Assembly (NCBI GenBank): GCA_049999725.1 | Contig: JBNGIS010032227.1 | Location: 1-20,523, forward strand | Reading direction: 5' to 3' | From: Haplomitrium mnioides | Lineage: Eukaryota > Marchantiophyta > Haplomitriopsida > Calobryales | DNA length: 20,523 nucleotides | Program-made: the position numbers and the translations under genes | Part shown: one piece after another, positions 1 through 10,162 of the stretch | Layout: each line of letters starts with the position of its first letter | Position numbering within the stretch: the first letter of the stretch is position 1 | The notes under the pieces: model-generated | The model's input: the letters and a program-made list of their open reading frames with translations, nothing else | What the model was told of the DNA's origin: nothing | The model's database searches: none

Positions 1-1655
1 GGTATTAATAATGACATCATGAAATTCTTTCTTAGCGATGCCAAGAATCTCTCTTAAGGTGAACTCAATCTTGGCATTGAGCACTCTTTCTTCCAATACT
101 CCTCTCAGATCAGTGGCTGCCTCAATGTCAGATTGTAGCTTGTATGCTGGAGCCTTTTCTTGCTCTTTGGTTTTTCCCTTGTCAAGAGCGGAAGGCAAAA
201 CATCCTCCATAGTTTCCTCTCTTGATGGCTGTATTTTCTCACCTCTTTGTGGCCTCTTTGAAGCTGGCCTCTCCTCACTAGTACTAGCTTCTTCCTCTCT
301 TCATTTCTCTTCTACATAAGCCTCATGCTGATTTTTGGCAATATAAGCATGAACTGAAAGAGTGTCTACTGGATCATCCCATCCAGTAGCAGTTCTGATA
401 GTTGTGGCAACTTTTAGCAAATCTGCTCTTTTAGTGTTGCCTTCTTCCATAGCAGAGAGGGCACAACTCCACATCCCACTGGGTTCTACATGTTTGGTGA
501 ATTCACGCTCCACCTCAATTCCATAGGTGGCAGCTTCTACTTGCGTACTAGCAAGTTTCTGCATGTACTCTTCAACAACTCCCTTCATTCCTCCTTTTCC
601 AAAATTTGTTTTGAGGATCTCACCTGTATCTTTGAGAGCAATCTTGCCCTCCTTCCAATAGATTACTCCCAGATGAATAGAATGAGCAAAATCTTCACAT
701 TCTTTCCTTGAATATTCGGTGCAATCTTCCAGATGCACCGTTGGACATATCCAGGTCTTTGGGTAGGCTGAACGCTGCTTGTCTCTTTCTTCACTTCCAA
801 TTTTTCCAATTTTATCTGTAAATCTTTCATTCCTTTCACTAACTCCTCCACTTCATCTCATTGTGGAGCTAGAGTAGGAAGATGAGTAGCAGGCAATGTA
901 GTAGTGGTAGTAGGAAGTGTAGGTACCACCGGATGTTTGCGAGGTACTGTTATAGGTGGTGGCCTTATATCATGTCTCACCACTACCTTCGTTCTTCTAG
1001 ATTCTCTCTTTGTTAGCACACTTACAGCTTCAGACACTTCCTTCCAGTCGGAAGTTAGACCATTATCTTTGGTCTTATCTTCTAAGAGCAACTCCAACTC
1101 TCTTTGAAAATCATCATTTGCTGCCTGTAAAAACAGCTCCACCTTGTCCTTCTCTAAGGTCAATTTTTCCATACGAGACAATTGTGAAAATTGCCTCTCA
1201 AATTCTCGAAAAAGCTCAGTTGCAACCAACCCTTTGTTGGTTCGATTTATCCATTTAATGAATGACTTTTTGGTCACTCTATCTACATCCTCCAGTGAAT
1301 ATTCTTCTTTAAGTTGGAGAGAAAAACCCTCCCAATCACCTCCATAGACTCACATAAGCTCTCTAACCCGACCTCTCAATTCTGACACTACGGCCAACTC
1401 AAAGGTTTGAATCATCTCTCTCTCTGGAACTTTGTTGAGTTCCATCTCTCTAGAATAGTATTTCAAATACTTGGAGATATTTCTCCCATCAAATTGATCC
1501 AGCAATCCTACTACAGATTGCAAAGCTCTAGTCACCAAGGCTTCTTTTCGGTCAGAGGCTTCCTGTTGTTGCATAAATATAGCAAATGCTTGGAACATTT
1601 GCGCAGTAGCAGGATCCAATTGTAACATAGGAGTTCCTGATCCAGAAGAACCCAT
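1..1655 (-). pseudogene. Ty3/gypsy-like gag and start of protease region, degenerate (element A)
   Basis: Seen: an ATG at 1655 opens a frame beginning MGSSGSGTPMLQLDPATAQM. It stays in one frame to about 730, apart from TGA stops at 1350-1352 and 858-860. A frameshift near 724-737 moves it to a second frame that is open to the window edge except for TGA at 301-303. The middle part is Glu/Lys-rich and coiled-coil-like, followed by a Pro/Thr-rich stretch (about 860-960). Around 697-737 a zinc-knuckle remnant is visible: the second Cys is lost at the frameshift and the expected His reads Tyr, before a final Cys. The last residues before the window start resemble the segment leading into a retroviral-type protease. 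Known: gag packages retroelement RNA through such CX2CX4HX4C knuckles. Inferred: the 5' end of a dead Ty3/gypsy gag-pol whose pol lies outside the window. The assignment rests on architecture and the knuckle remnant; no catalytic motif is visible. Confidence 0.6.
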
Positions 1656-3470
1656 AGTTCTGCTAGAGTCTTCTAAACTGGCACACTCACTCTCTACCCC
1701 AGAGTTTCACGTCAGGTTCACTAGCTGTCGCGTGGCAGTTTTCTTGTTCTGGGAATACGCGGGGTATATGGCTGTAGAGAGTGTTATGCAAATGGCAAAA
1801 GCTCTGTTGTTTCAGTGGTGTGGAATGAATATCTTTGATAGAGATTTAGGTTCTCATGCCTTTCTTGGATTCAATAAATGTTCGATCACAAACCCGAAAA
1901 AAATAGTTTTCTCCAACTCTTTGTTCGAGTGTTGTCAAGGATAATGCATGGGTTGCTTGTTGCTAAGGTTTGAAACTCTTAGGCTGAAAACCAAGTTGCA
2001 AGATAAATCTGTATGAAAATTTTCAGCTCAAAATCTTGAGCGAATTGATCATTACTCTCAAAGATTCAATGTTGTTTGAGAAAAACCGAACAAAATAACA
2101 CCCCTAAACTTCCTAGGTAGTAACTTCTTCACTTCAAAGAGAATAGTCTTGAAATTTCACCCACTATTGTACCATGCAACCATCTTCAGGTTCCCGAATT
2201 CTCAACTGATACTTTGCTCTTGACAGGATGCAAGAATTCACAACTCAAAGTCGAATAAGGAGTGAATTTGAAACAACCTTTCAATCGGTACTCAACTTCA
2301 ACTCACTGTTACAGAACAACCCCAACACCAAATGAATTGATCTTATCTTTAAATTGTAGCCCTTGTTGTCAGCTTTCCAATGATACTCTGCTTGTCTCCA
2401 CATTCGTTGTACACATGATTCTATTGCGTGAAAGACAATCTGCCCTTCAATTTGACCCCTTCACCTTCAAATGCTCATAAGTATTGTTCCATATCTCCAA
2501 ACGACTTGAAATTTGCTGCAAAGGGATGCCACTCTTCTTGAGCTTTTGATCCTTGCCTTGCACGAACTCCTCTTTCTCTGAAAACTCCTCGAACCTTCAG
2601 AAAAACGAACTGCCTCCTCTCATTCCTTTAGGTTTTTACTAACTTCAAGTTAACTCACTTTTCTTTTGATATAAGAACCATAGAACATAAGCTATTTGTG
2701 CTGACAGGAAACAAAGATGAAAGAAACAGAAGGTAAAATTGAGTCCTCTTCAATTAGATGACCATTTGGCGACGCTCCACCAGTTGCAGCTCCGACTATT
2801 CAACATTTACCGAAAAACCCGAAACACCTTTTGACGACGATTTGAGAAACACCTCTCCACATCAGGTTAGAATGTAGATGGTAAGGTCCCATCGTTCTCC
2901 ATAGGTGATGATTGGCAATAAAACAGGAATTGGTAAATTCATCACCAAAGTTAGAAGCTGATCACCGAAATGATACACTATCCACTGTCGAAAGTGGTCT
3001 CGAGGAATTATCCGCAGCCCAATGAAGAATGGATTTGGAAGAGGAAAATTAGGAGCAACAAATAATCCTCTATCCATTTCCAAGATTTTCACCTATAAGA
3101 TCTTTCAACTCCACTGTAGAACTTTCGTTCCTCGAGCGCCCACTCTCCTCTTCGATATCTCTCCCTTGAACGCTTGTTCCCCTTCGATGATCCCCCTTTC
3201 TTCCCCGCTGCTTTCTTTCTTATCTTCAAAATATCTGAGAGCATAATCCAAAGGAATCCATGAACAACCAATAGGATGGTCTTGTCCTTACCTATAGGAT
3301 CTCGAGAATCTTCCACGTAGTACAAGCAAACTCTACTTTTGCGTTTCTAGAAGCTTCTCGATAGATGCCTTGCCGCTTCTTCTTGAATTTTCTCTAAACT
3401 TATCCATGGTAAGAGTGATTTGTTTTTCCCTTCTTCTTGTTACCTTTCACACACTTGCCGAACCACAACA
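1656..3470 (-). mobile_element. Probable 5' leader and LTR of element A (boundaries uncertain)
   Basis: This AT-rich stretch lies directly upstream of the element A gag start, where an LTR and leader are expected. Read on the minus strand, a TGTTGTGG terminus is possible at 3470. A CA followed by ACT and then TGGTTTTCAGCC occurs at about 1983-2002, which could mark an LTR end and a primer-binding-like site. The tract does not match the common initiator-Met primer site, and no second LTR copy is in the window, so neither edge can be confirmed. A small broken ORF sits inside (2862-3407). No other coding region is convincing. Confidence 0.3.
2862..3407 (-). pseudogene. Small broken ORF of unknown function upstream of element A gag
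   Basis: Not recognised. An ATG at 3407 starts a basic peptide (MDKFRENSRRSGKASIEKLL), which hits TAG after 24 codons. A neighbouring frame then continues through 3325-3089 with a hydrophobic stretch (TILLVVHGFLWIMLSDIL) followed by a Lys/Arg/Gly-rich run. A third open stretch (3092-2862) follows with no conserved motif that I can name. The pieces could be one ancestral protein of about 180 residues broken by at least two frameshifts or stops, or chance ORFs within LTR sequence. It lies about 1.2 kb upstream of the element A gag, on the same strand. Some Ty3/gypsy groups (Ogre/Tat) carry an extra ORF before gag, but nothing here proves homology. Confidence 0.22.
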
Positions 3471-4748
3471 CGACAACATTATCTCATATTCATGTTTCTG
3501 GTTAGACAATGTTGATTGAGTCATATGATTTTCAGGATGTACATTGTATTGTTGATATTCATTATTATTGACTGTCATTCCCAATAAGTTGCCATGTACC
3601 TTATGAGTGTGAGGTTTGGTGCTTCGCTGGTGTAGGCGCGCTTGGTGCGCTGGCACTCTGCATGTGTGTTGGGTGTGGCCACGTGTGCCACACCTATTGC
3701 ATGTAGTGTGTTGTTGGTGCGGGCCAGATGTATTCCATCGGCCTCTGTATGATTGCTTGCCACCTCTGTTGTGCCATGTGCGTTGGGGCACATTTTTTGG
3801 TGTCGTTGGAATACAACGGTTGGGATTTCTGTCCCGGTGGTTTGCATTAGGAGGTCGACTGCTAGTAGGCCGGCTTACGCTCCCCCTAAATCTGAGGTTA
3901 CTTCTTCCTCTGCGTCTAGAAAATTTTTTGTTCCTAGAGCGAGGGTAAAGGTTGGTGCCTGTAAAATGTAATTCGGGGTTTAGATGAGGTTCAGCTGACC
4001 TTGGAGATTGCTTCTTTGCATTTTCTACAAGTAGTAGTTGGTGCCTTTTAGCAAGTAGCATGTATGCTATGAGTTCGGAGTATTGAGTGAATTGCATGTT
4101 GTGATATTGACATGCCAAGATGAGATTGCTCACAGGGAATGTAGATAGAGTTTTCTCTATTTGTTCTTTGTCGGTCACGGGGTGGCCGCAAATTGCTAGT
4201 TGTGAGACCATGCAGAATAATTTGTTGTTGTAATTTGTAATGGATGTATGGTCCTGGACTCGTAGGTTGATCCAATCGTGTCTCGCTACTGGGAGCGATA
4301 TCGTCATCAAATGGTCGAATCTGAGTTTGAGTTCTTCTCATAGTAGATGGGGACTGTGAAAGTTGAGGTACTGAAGCATGAGGGGTTCTACCATATGGTG
4401 TTTGAGTAGGATGAGCGCTTTGGCTACGTCACACAGGGTGACATTGTCATATGAGTTGATGACTTCACGGATAGCTTTGGATATCAAGTATGTCGTGACA
4501 TCAAGTGACCAAGAACAATAATTGGAGTCGTCTAGTTTTAGAGCTTGAAATTTCAAAGATTCAATAGATGTCATGTTTGACCTGTTCTCTGTTTTGCTAG
4601 GAGTTCCTGTGAAAGAGGTAGATAAACCAAGAATTCTGGAGAATTCAGCTGTTGGGTCAGGGCTGCGATGTTCTGTACTATGTATAGATGAGTGATGGAC
4701 CGAAGTCTGGTCATTCACGGACCCTGGTACTTGTATATGTTTTTGTCT
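3447..4748 (-). pseudogene. Ty1/copia gag polyprotein, interrupted and lacking pol
   Basis: Seen: one minus-strand frame is open from 4748 to 3447 except for a TGA at 4338-4340. The first methionine is at 4574; the frame upstream has no ATG, so the start is uncertain. The N-terminal part has the copia gag signature LDDSNYCSWSLDV (near 4500-4540). The middle (about 4010-4330) matches the helical UBN2-type gag region of plant copia elements. A basic Arg-rich tract follows, then a canonical CX2CX4HX4C zinc knuckle (CNRCGTRGHTQHTC, near 3640-3690). Known: copia gag forms the virus-like particle and its knuckle binds RNA; pol normally follows in the same frame. Here the frame ends at 3447 with no protease DSGA, integrase or reverse transcriptase behind it, and the neighbouring sequence looks unrelated. 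Inferred: a copia element truncated after gag, either by deletion or by insertion of element A, and also inactivated by the stop. Confidence 0.75.
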
Positions 4749-6321
4749 TAAGCGGAAAAATCAAATAATTGAAATGAAAACAGGAAATAATTGGACTAGC
4801 TGCCAATCAGTCGGTGTGAATCACCAAGAACTGAAATGAAAGAATGAAATGTTGTTAATGAATAAAGAGACTGCCCTGGAGTTGTTCGTCTATGTCTTCT
4901 AATATGCCAATATTGTATCCCCCAGATCTGCCCTGTTGGTCTGCTTTGAGTTAAACCAAACCTAGCCTCTTATCGTTGTAGTGCCTTTCTACAAATCTGG
5001 AGCTGTAAAAAAAATAGAGCCATTGCAGGTATGGCCAGATAGAGGTTGATCTCAGGACGTGGTAGGGTCAGTGCTCAGGTTAGTATGATTCTCTTGTAAC
5101 AGGAAGTGATCCAGAATCAACAATTGTATCCCTCGTGGGGAATGAGATCATTCGGATAGCAATGAGAAAGAATAGAATGTAATCAATAGGATAGGTTGAG
5201 AAAGTTGAACCAGGAAGTGATGAAGAACAGAGTGAAAGAGCTTGAAGTGGCAAGATGCAGGGTTGCTCTTTTGCTCAGTGTTGATGTAGTCTCTGTGTAG
5301 TCGCCTAGGTCTTCGATGCTGCATAAACAGGTGGTTCAAACTTGTGCATAGGTTTGTGCAACCGATGTCTCACTGTTCCCTTGCTTGAATAGTGCTCCCC
5401 TCGGCGGTAGGGAAAGGACTTGTTCAGAAACGAAGCAAGCTTATACCAGAATGTGAGATCAACTCTAGGATGGTAAGATGAAAGAGGTCAAGGAATCTCT
5501 GATTTCACAAAGAAATGGTGAAGAGATACAGTCCTGGGTTGTAAGCATAGAAGTTAGCAATGCAAGTTAGCTTTGAGCATGCATAGGGTCGGCAAGTCAA
5601 CGAAATATGAGCCAAATTGCTCAGGTATCGTCGAATAGAGAAAGAACAACAAATGAGGAAAGAAAAAGAAGGGATGAATGGTGGAACCATGGACGGGAGT
5701 AAGGTCGCCAAGTGTAGACCAAAATAGGAGGAAAGTCTCTAGTCAAGGGGTCATAGGATCTCACCTAGATGAGTGGTCAACTAGAAAAAAATAATAATCA
5801 GTGCGTAGTGCCTGGCTGGTGAAGAATCTACGTTGATAGGAAAAAAAAAAAAAAGGTCGAGCGAATATGCGGGCGTCGGCGAGTAGCAAGAGATGAGTTG
5901 CGAACAACAAGAGATACAAGCCGCGAGCAAGACAAAAATGAGTCATAAGCAGGAGAAATGTGAGTTGTGAGTAGGAGAACGACAAGCCACGAGCAGGAGG
6001 AAGAACTACACGAGCGGGAGAAAAAACCCTAGCCCGTACGGTGGGGTGTGAAGAAGAAAAAAAAGAGAGAGTGAGTAATCCTTTAGAGAAAAAAAAGGAA
6101 GGAATAGAACGCTCAAGTGAAGGGAAAAAAAGGAGTGATGTGCGTTGCAAACTACCAATGTTAGAGCATTCCGCGAGAGAAAAAAGTTGAACGGGAGGAA
6201 AAAACATGTCTCGCGTAGAGGAGAAAAAAGTGTACGTTGGTGTTCTCTTAAGTGTTGGTGCAGGTAGAGCGCATGCGGGAGATGGAGAAAAAAAATGTAG
6301 AGTCTTTTTGTGCTGATAACG
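4749..6321 (-). mobile_element. Long untranslated leader of the copia element
   Basis: About 1.57 kb separates the primer-binding-type site from the gag frame. Read in the element's sense, the part from 6300 to 5760 is pyrimidine-rich with many runs of 6-14 T (for example the run at 5840-5854 on the plus strand as A). The part nearer gag is mixed AT-rich sequence. The 196-codon open stretch at 5761-6351 is mostly Phe, Ser, Leu and Pro, as expected from translating a pyrimidine-rich tract, and I do not call it a gene. A pyrimidine-rich stretch followed by CAG near 4820-4840 could be a splice acceptor, but this is not supported further. Confidence 0.5.
6308..6321 (-). other. Primer binding site region of the copia element
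   Basis: Immediately inside the LTR end, the minus strand reads CGTTATCAGCAC. Sequences of the form GTTATCAGCAC directly after the 5' LTR are, to my knowledge, common in plant Ty1/copia elements. It shares TATCAG with the usual initiator-tRNA-Met primer site but is not an exact match, so the priming tRNA is uncertain. Confidence 0.5.
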
Positions 6322-6438
6322 TGTTATTGCATGAGCATCGTACAAACACACACGAGAGCTCTCGAGAGTGAGAGTAAAATAGTTGGAATAAGTGAATGTA
6401 CAACTACTTACATAGGGTTATATATGGTCCCTATAACA
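6322..6438 (-). repeat. 117-bp 5' LTR of the copia element
   Basis: The plus-strand segment begins TGTTAT and ends ATAACA, a perfect 6-bp inverted terminus of the TG...CA type. On the inner (low-coordinate) side it abuts a primer-binding-type sequence, a long leader and a copia gag in the right orientation, so its position and strand fit a 5' LTR. It contains a TATA box near its outer edge and overlapping palindromes GAGAGCTCTC (6354-6363) and CTCTCGAGAG (6359-6368). At 117 bp it is shorter than most copia LTRs. No second copy is in the window, so the length rests on the terminal repeats and the primer site. Confidence 0.55.
6418..6425 (-). promoter_or_regulatory. TATA box in the copia LTR
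   Basis: The minus strand reads ATATATAA only 13 bases inside the LTR start. It lies in the loop of a 6-bp inverted repeat, ATAGGG (6412-6417) and CCCTAT (6429-6434). In LTR elements a TATA box marks the promoter for the genomic RNA. Function is inferred from the motif and its position. Confidence 0.4.
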
Positions 6439-6439
6439 T

Positions 6440-7920
6440 ATGGAAATTTTTTGTTTAACATGTTTGATCGTTTTTTATTTTGTTTTTCAATTCACTCAAT
6501 ATTTGGCGGACTTTGTTGATGCCTATCCGGACGCAAAATGCGTCGAACGAGACTTCATTAAGATGGCCATCAACATCAAATTGCTGAAGCACAAGAAAGG
6601 AGTCCACATTGTGCAACTAGTGTAGCATCCAAGCATGGCAACAATATCAGCGGCAGCAACAACAAGGCCATTAACTGCCGAAAAGAGAAAGGCAGTGAAG
6701 TTAGTCGAGGCTTCAAAAAAGAAAAAAATAGGTAGTCCCAAAGAAGAAGCCTATTCTTGCACCAGTTATTGAGGAGGAAGCATGTTCCCTCCCAATCTCC
6801 AACAAGGTCATCTTCTGCGGCCCCTTTGTCTTCAACTCTGAGCAGCTTAAAGGAGGAAGCAAAGGCAGAGTCTATGAAGGCTCCAACATTAAGAGTAAAA
6901 AGGCAATCACACAACGGGCTGCGAACCTTTCAGGAACGGGGCAGTAGGTGGACTCTCAGATAGTGTTTGAGAAAGATAAGAATAAAATATGAGAGTCTGC
7001 AATCCAACGGTGTAGAGTCTGAGAGGAAACCATTACGATTTGGCTGGAGAATTTAAACCTTCCAAAACCAAGAATGGACAACTGGGGGCCGTTCTAGATT
7101 AAGAGGTTGAATGAGGACTTTGTTGTGAACTTTTGGCGCAGAGAATGCTCACCAATAAATATATGCACAAATTTTTTATTGTTGTTGTGAACCCAAAGTA
7201 CGGGTCGAAGTATAAGTCAGAGTTTGATCTGAAGAACCTTGACAAGTATAGGTTCAAGATCGCAAGGGGCAATCATAGTGCTTGTACAATGCAACTTTTA
7301 ATCACAAAATATGGAGCGAAGAATCCAATAATATTATATGTATATGGGCCTCACTCCAATAAAGGCCCTTATTTTTGCAATGGATGCCAATTACGACCAA
7401 AGATACAGGTTGGAAATAACCTCAGTTCCAAAGGTCAAATATTGGCATCACAGATTTGTAGAGAGTGGGATGGTGTCATCTTAGAAATTAAAAGAGAGAG
7501 AGCTAGAGTTGGAGATCATGGAGATTAATCCAAAGTCGACTCTTGATAGGACATCCACTTCTTAAGAGAATTGGTTCTAGCTTGCATTTTGAAGTGGTGA
7601 GCTCTAGGATTTATAATAGAGCATTTTTTCAATGTGGGAGTCGAAGGCCAAAGGTTCCTTGAAAATAGAGGAAATGAACTTTAACACCTTGGAGGTTCTT
7701 TTTGGGTCTTCTCGATAAAATTAAAATCTTGGTTTTGAAACAAATTGAAGTTGGAGAGCTATTGGTTGAAGATATGTCTCGTGAATTGGAGAGACACAAG
7801 GTTTTGGTAGTGATGGTCAAGTCTTTTTGCTCGAAGGTGTACTGCAAAACATTGGAAGAACCAAGGATGGAGTATCCACACCAAAGAGTCGAAGATAACA
7901 TTGTTCTATTCAAGTTTTGA
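6440..7920 (+). pseudogene. Frameshifted plus-strand coding remnant, family not recognised
   Basis: Several plus-strand segments look like protein but sit in different frames. 6467-6625 reads YLADFVDAYPDAKCVERDF then a Lys-rich stretch and ends in a stop. 6634-6740 is Lys/Ala-rich. Around 7100-7170 a segment reads LNEDFVVNFWRRECSPI, and a shift of frame leads into 7175-7528 (for example VVVNPKYGSKYKSEFDLKNL, then an ITKYGAK...YVYGP region). A last open piece (7702-7920) is rich in Leu, Val and Glu and ends in TGA. Natural-looking composition with abrupt frame changes indicates a decayed gene rather than chance ORFs. It runs opposite to all three retroelements, and the copia LTR starts right at its left edge. 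It could be a host gene fragment or an accessory or transposase-type protein of another element. I recognise no catalytic motif. 7529-7701 has no convincing coding sequence. Confidence 0.4.
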
Positions 7921-7930
7921 GAAATTGTTG

Positions 7931-7990
7931 GTAAGTGTTTTTTCTTTTTTCAATTCTGATTTCTAATTTGTTTTCATTTTGCTTCTGAAG
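7931..7990 (+). other. Candidate short U-rich intron
   Basis: GTAAGT at 7931 is a consensus 5' splice site. A T-rich stretch follows and ends in CTTCTGAAG, giving an AG at 7989-7990. The 60-bp interval follows directly after the last open piece of the plus-strand remnant, which ends ten bases earlier. T-richness and consensus ends fit a plant intron, although 60 bp is near the lower size limit. No transcript evidence is available. Confidence 0.25.
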
Positions 7991-8012
7991 GTTTGAGAGT
8001 CCCTTTATACAT

Positions 8013-8170
8013 GGACTCTGAAAAGTTTGTGTGCGCAAGGATTCTTGAGTCAATGCGCATTTGGACTCTTGAGTACTTGTGTGCATGGACTCAAGAGTTC
8101 ATGAGCGTCTGGAACCGGAGTTTGTGCGAGAATGGACTCTCAAAAAGTCCCTACACACAAGGACACGATA
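8013..8170 (+). repeat. Degenerate tandem repeat of about 24 bp
   Basis: GGACT or close variants recur at 8013, 8039 (GGATT), 8063, 8087, 8111 (GGAAC), 8134 and about 8161, a spacing of 23-27 bases. A looser consensus is GGACTCTTGAGT followed by a TGTGTGCA-like stretch. The array lies just before the left edge of element B (8205). The strand is arbitrary. Confidence 0.5.
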
Positions 8171-9689
8171 GTCCATGCATGCATGGCAACTTAGTCTCCC
8201 CTTGTGTCACTCCTCTCCTTTAGACCTTAACCTTCTCAAGTGCCACTTGGAAGGCAGGGGAGGACAGATTTAGGGTCTTAAGGTTCTTTTCAGAGATGGC
8301 CCTTATCCCGTTATCACTTTGAGGCTTTAAGGAATCTGATCATCCACTCACCACACCCAAGTCCACATTCACACCACACCAGTATCCCTTGTGTAAATCT
8401 TTCACTGTATTTCGGGGGTCCCAAATTTGGACCCTGCCACCTTGTGTATACTTCAAAGGCAGAAATGTATTGGACCTTGCACCAATGGACAATAACAATG
8501 GACTAGACTCCCGCTCTCATGGTGGTCCCAAGGTCTTGTACAAATGTGATTCCTATCTACTCTATGAAGAGTTGTTTCCTACACAATAAAACAGAGTCAG
8601 GAAGAGTGAGTACTGACCCCAAGGTCACAAGACTATGTCAAGGGACTTGACTCCCCCTTTCAGAGGCTGTCCCAAGGCCTGCTCAACTGTCACTTGTTGA
8701 ATTCTAATCTACATGTCTCTTATACAAAGTAGCAGAATGCAAATCTAACTAGTAAACATATACACATTCACAAACACACCCAAACTGTGTACTGCAACAA
8801 AATAGAGGCCTTGAAGCATCCATAGAGTTGGTCTTCCCAGCAGACTTCCTCCTTCTAAAGCTACTTACCACCTTCAATCCTCACCTCAACTTCCACCCCC
8901 ACACACCCCTCTCCAGATAGTTTTCAACTTCCATCGCTAGAAGCTCTGGATTTACTTCCTCAGGCTCGGAAGAGGATTTCTTTCACTTCCACCTTTGGAA
9001 GACAATCCTCCCGACTGCAAGTAGCTCACTCCACCCCTATGCCTTGAACAGGTCTTTTCCAGAGTACGCAAGCACTATTGCAGCCACCATCTTCATAGCT
9101 CCACTTGAAAGATAAACACCAGAGCGCACTGTGAGTATTCTAGGTTGATGTTCCTGCACAAAGAATGTAGAGACGATTCCAAGATCCCACTTGGCAGCCT
9201 CTCCCGAATTCTCAACAGACCGGATCCCCTTCTAGTCTACCGTATTGATCCACCTCTGCTCGTGGTCCACCCGCAAGGATGAGTTCACCTGGATTGCCTA
9301 AGCCTCTAGAGCTCCATGCCCAGCGATTCTTGGCACCCCTCCAGTCCACCTCCACCCCGCTAGCCCTAAGTGCGAGTTTACTCGCTTCATATAGCTTCTC
9401 ACTAGAATCCCAATCCTACTTTACCTCATTGTGTTTTCCTTGTCTCGAGATCGTTGGCGCGTCTCTAGTTTGCTTGCAAATCAACCCGATCAAAATCGGA
9501 GCTTGTCCATGTATACTCCCCCAAGTTTTTGTTGTCTCCGCGAGTCCTTCCCGTTGAAAGGTCGTTATTCTCGTTAGGCTCGGACACGGACGTTGCGACA
9601 CCTGTCTCGTTGGTCGTTAATCCCGTTTGGCTCTGACACAGACGTTGCGACACCTGTTCCGTTGGTTCGTTGAATGGCGCCAAGCACAA

Positions 9690-10080
9690 CAGTCACACGA
9701 AAGTGAGTCCGAGGAATCTCGCGGGTTGAGATTCTGAAGATTCCTATGAAAGCTCAGTCCAAAGAACCCCTCGGAATAGAGTTCCAAAGAATCATGCGGA
9801 AAAAGAGTCCAAAAGAATCTCGTAGATTCGCATCCAAAGATACCCACAGAACAAGGTTCCGAAGCATCCTGTGGAAAAGGAGTCCAACGGAATCTCCAGG
9901 ATTTGCATCCGGAGATTCCCGTGGATCCAAGTTCGTAGAATCCAACGGAACCCAAGATCTGTTGTTGACTTTTCTTCCATTGCCACCATCTGATGCCACA
10001 TTCAACCTGGAAGTTGGACCGGCGCTTTGACCTTGTCCCGTAGTTGACCGCGGATCCCAAGCCAAAGAATCCAACGGACA
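9690..10080 (-). repeat. Degenerate short repeats with GGAATC/GATTCC cores in the LTR
   Basis: This part of the LTR is dense in variants of GGAATCTCG, AGATTC, GGATTC and GAAGCATCC, spaced about 20-30 bases apart in both orientations, so it can form many short weak hairpins. The same texture appears in the right LTR at about 18765-19140. It is probably the decayed product of repeated small duplications. Confidence 0.4.
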
Positions 10081-10162
10081 GGAAAGTTTGAAGGATCTTT
10101 TGAACTCCTCCAAAGTGCCACGTATTGAGGTTGACTTTCTTTCGTGCCCGCTGTCGGACACC

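Noticed and set aside
1983-1994. Initiator-Met primer site for element A
   Set aside because: TGGTTTTCAGCC resembles but does not match the usual site, and no paired LTR is available to fix the boundary. It is kept only as a possibility.
2862-3407. Ogre-type ORF1 upstream of gag
   Set aside because: The position is suggestive, but the pieces show no recognisable homology and are broken; naming it would be a guess.
3616-3948. 110-codon plus-strand open frame rich in Cys and Trp
   Set aside because: It is antisense to the basic region and zinc knuckle of the copia gag.
5761-6351. 196-codon open frame on the minus strand
   Set aside because: It is dominated by Phe, Ser, Leu and Pro from pyrimidine runs, overlaps the primer site and LTR, and has no domain.
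8013-8170. CRISPR-like array
   Set aside because: Units are only about 24 bp, degenerate and directly adjoining, with no unique spacers; the context is a plant retroelement region.
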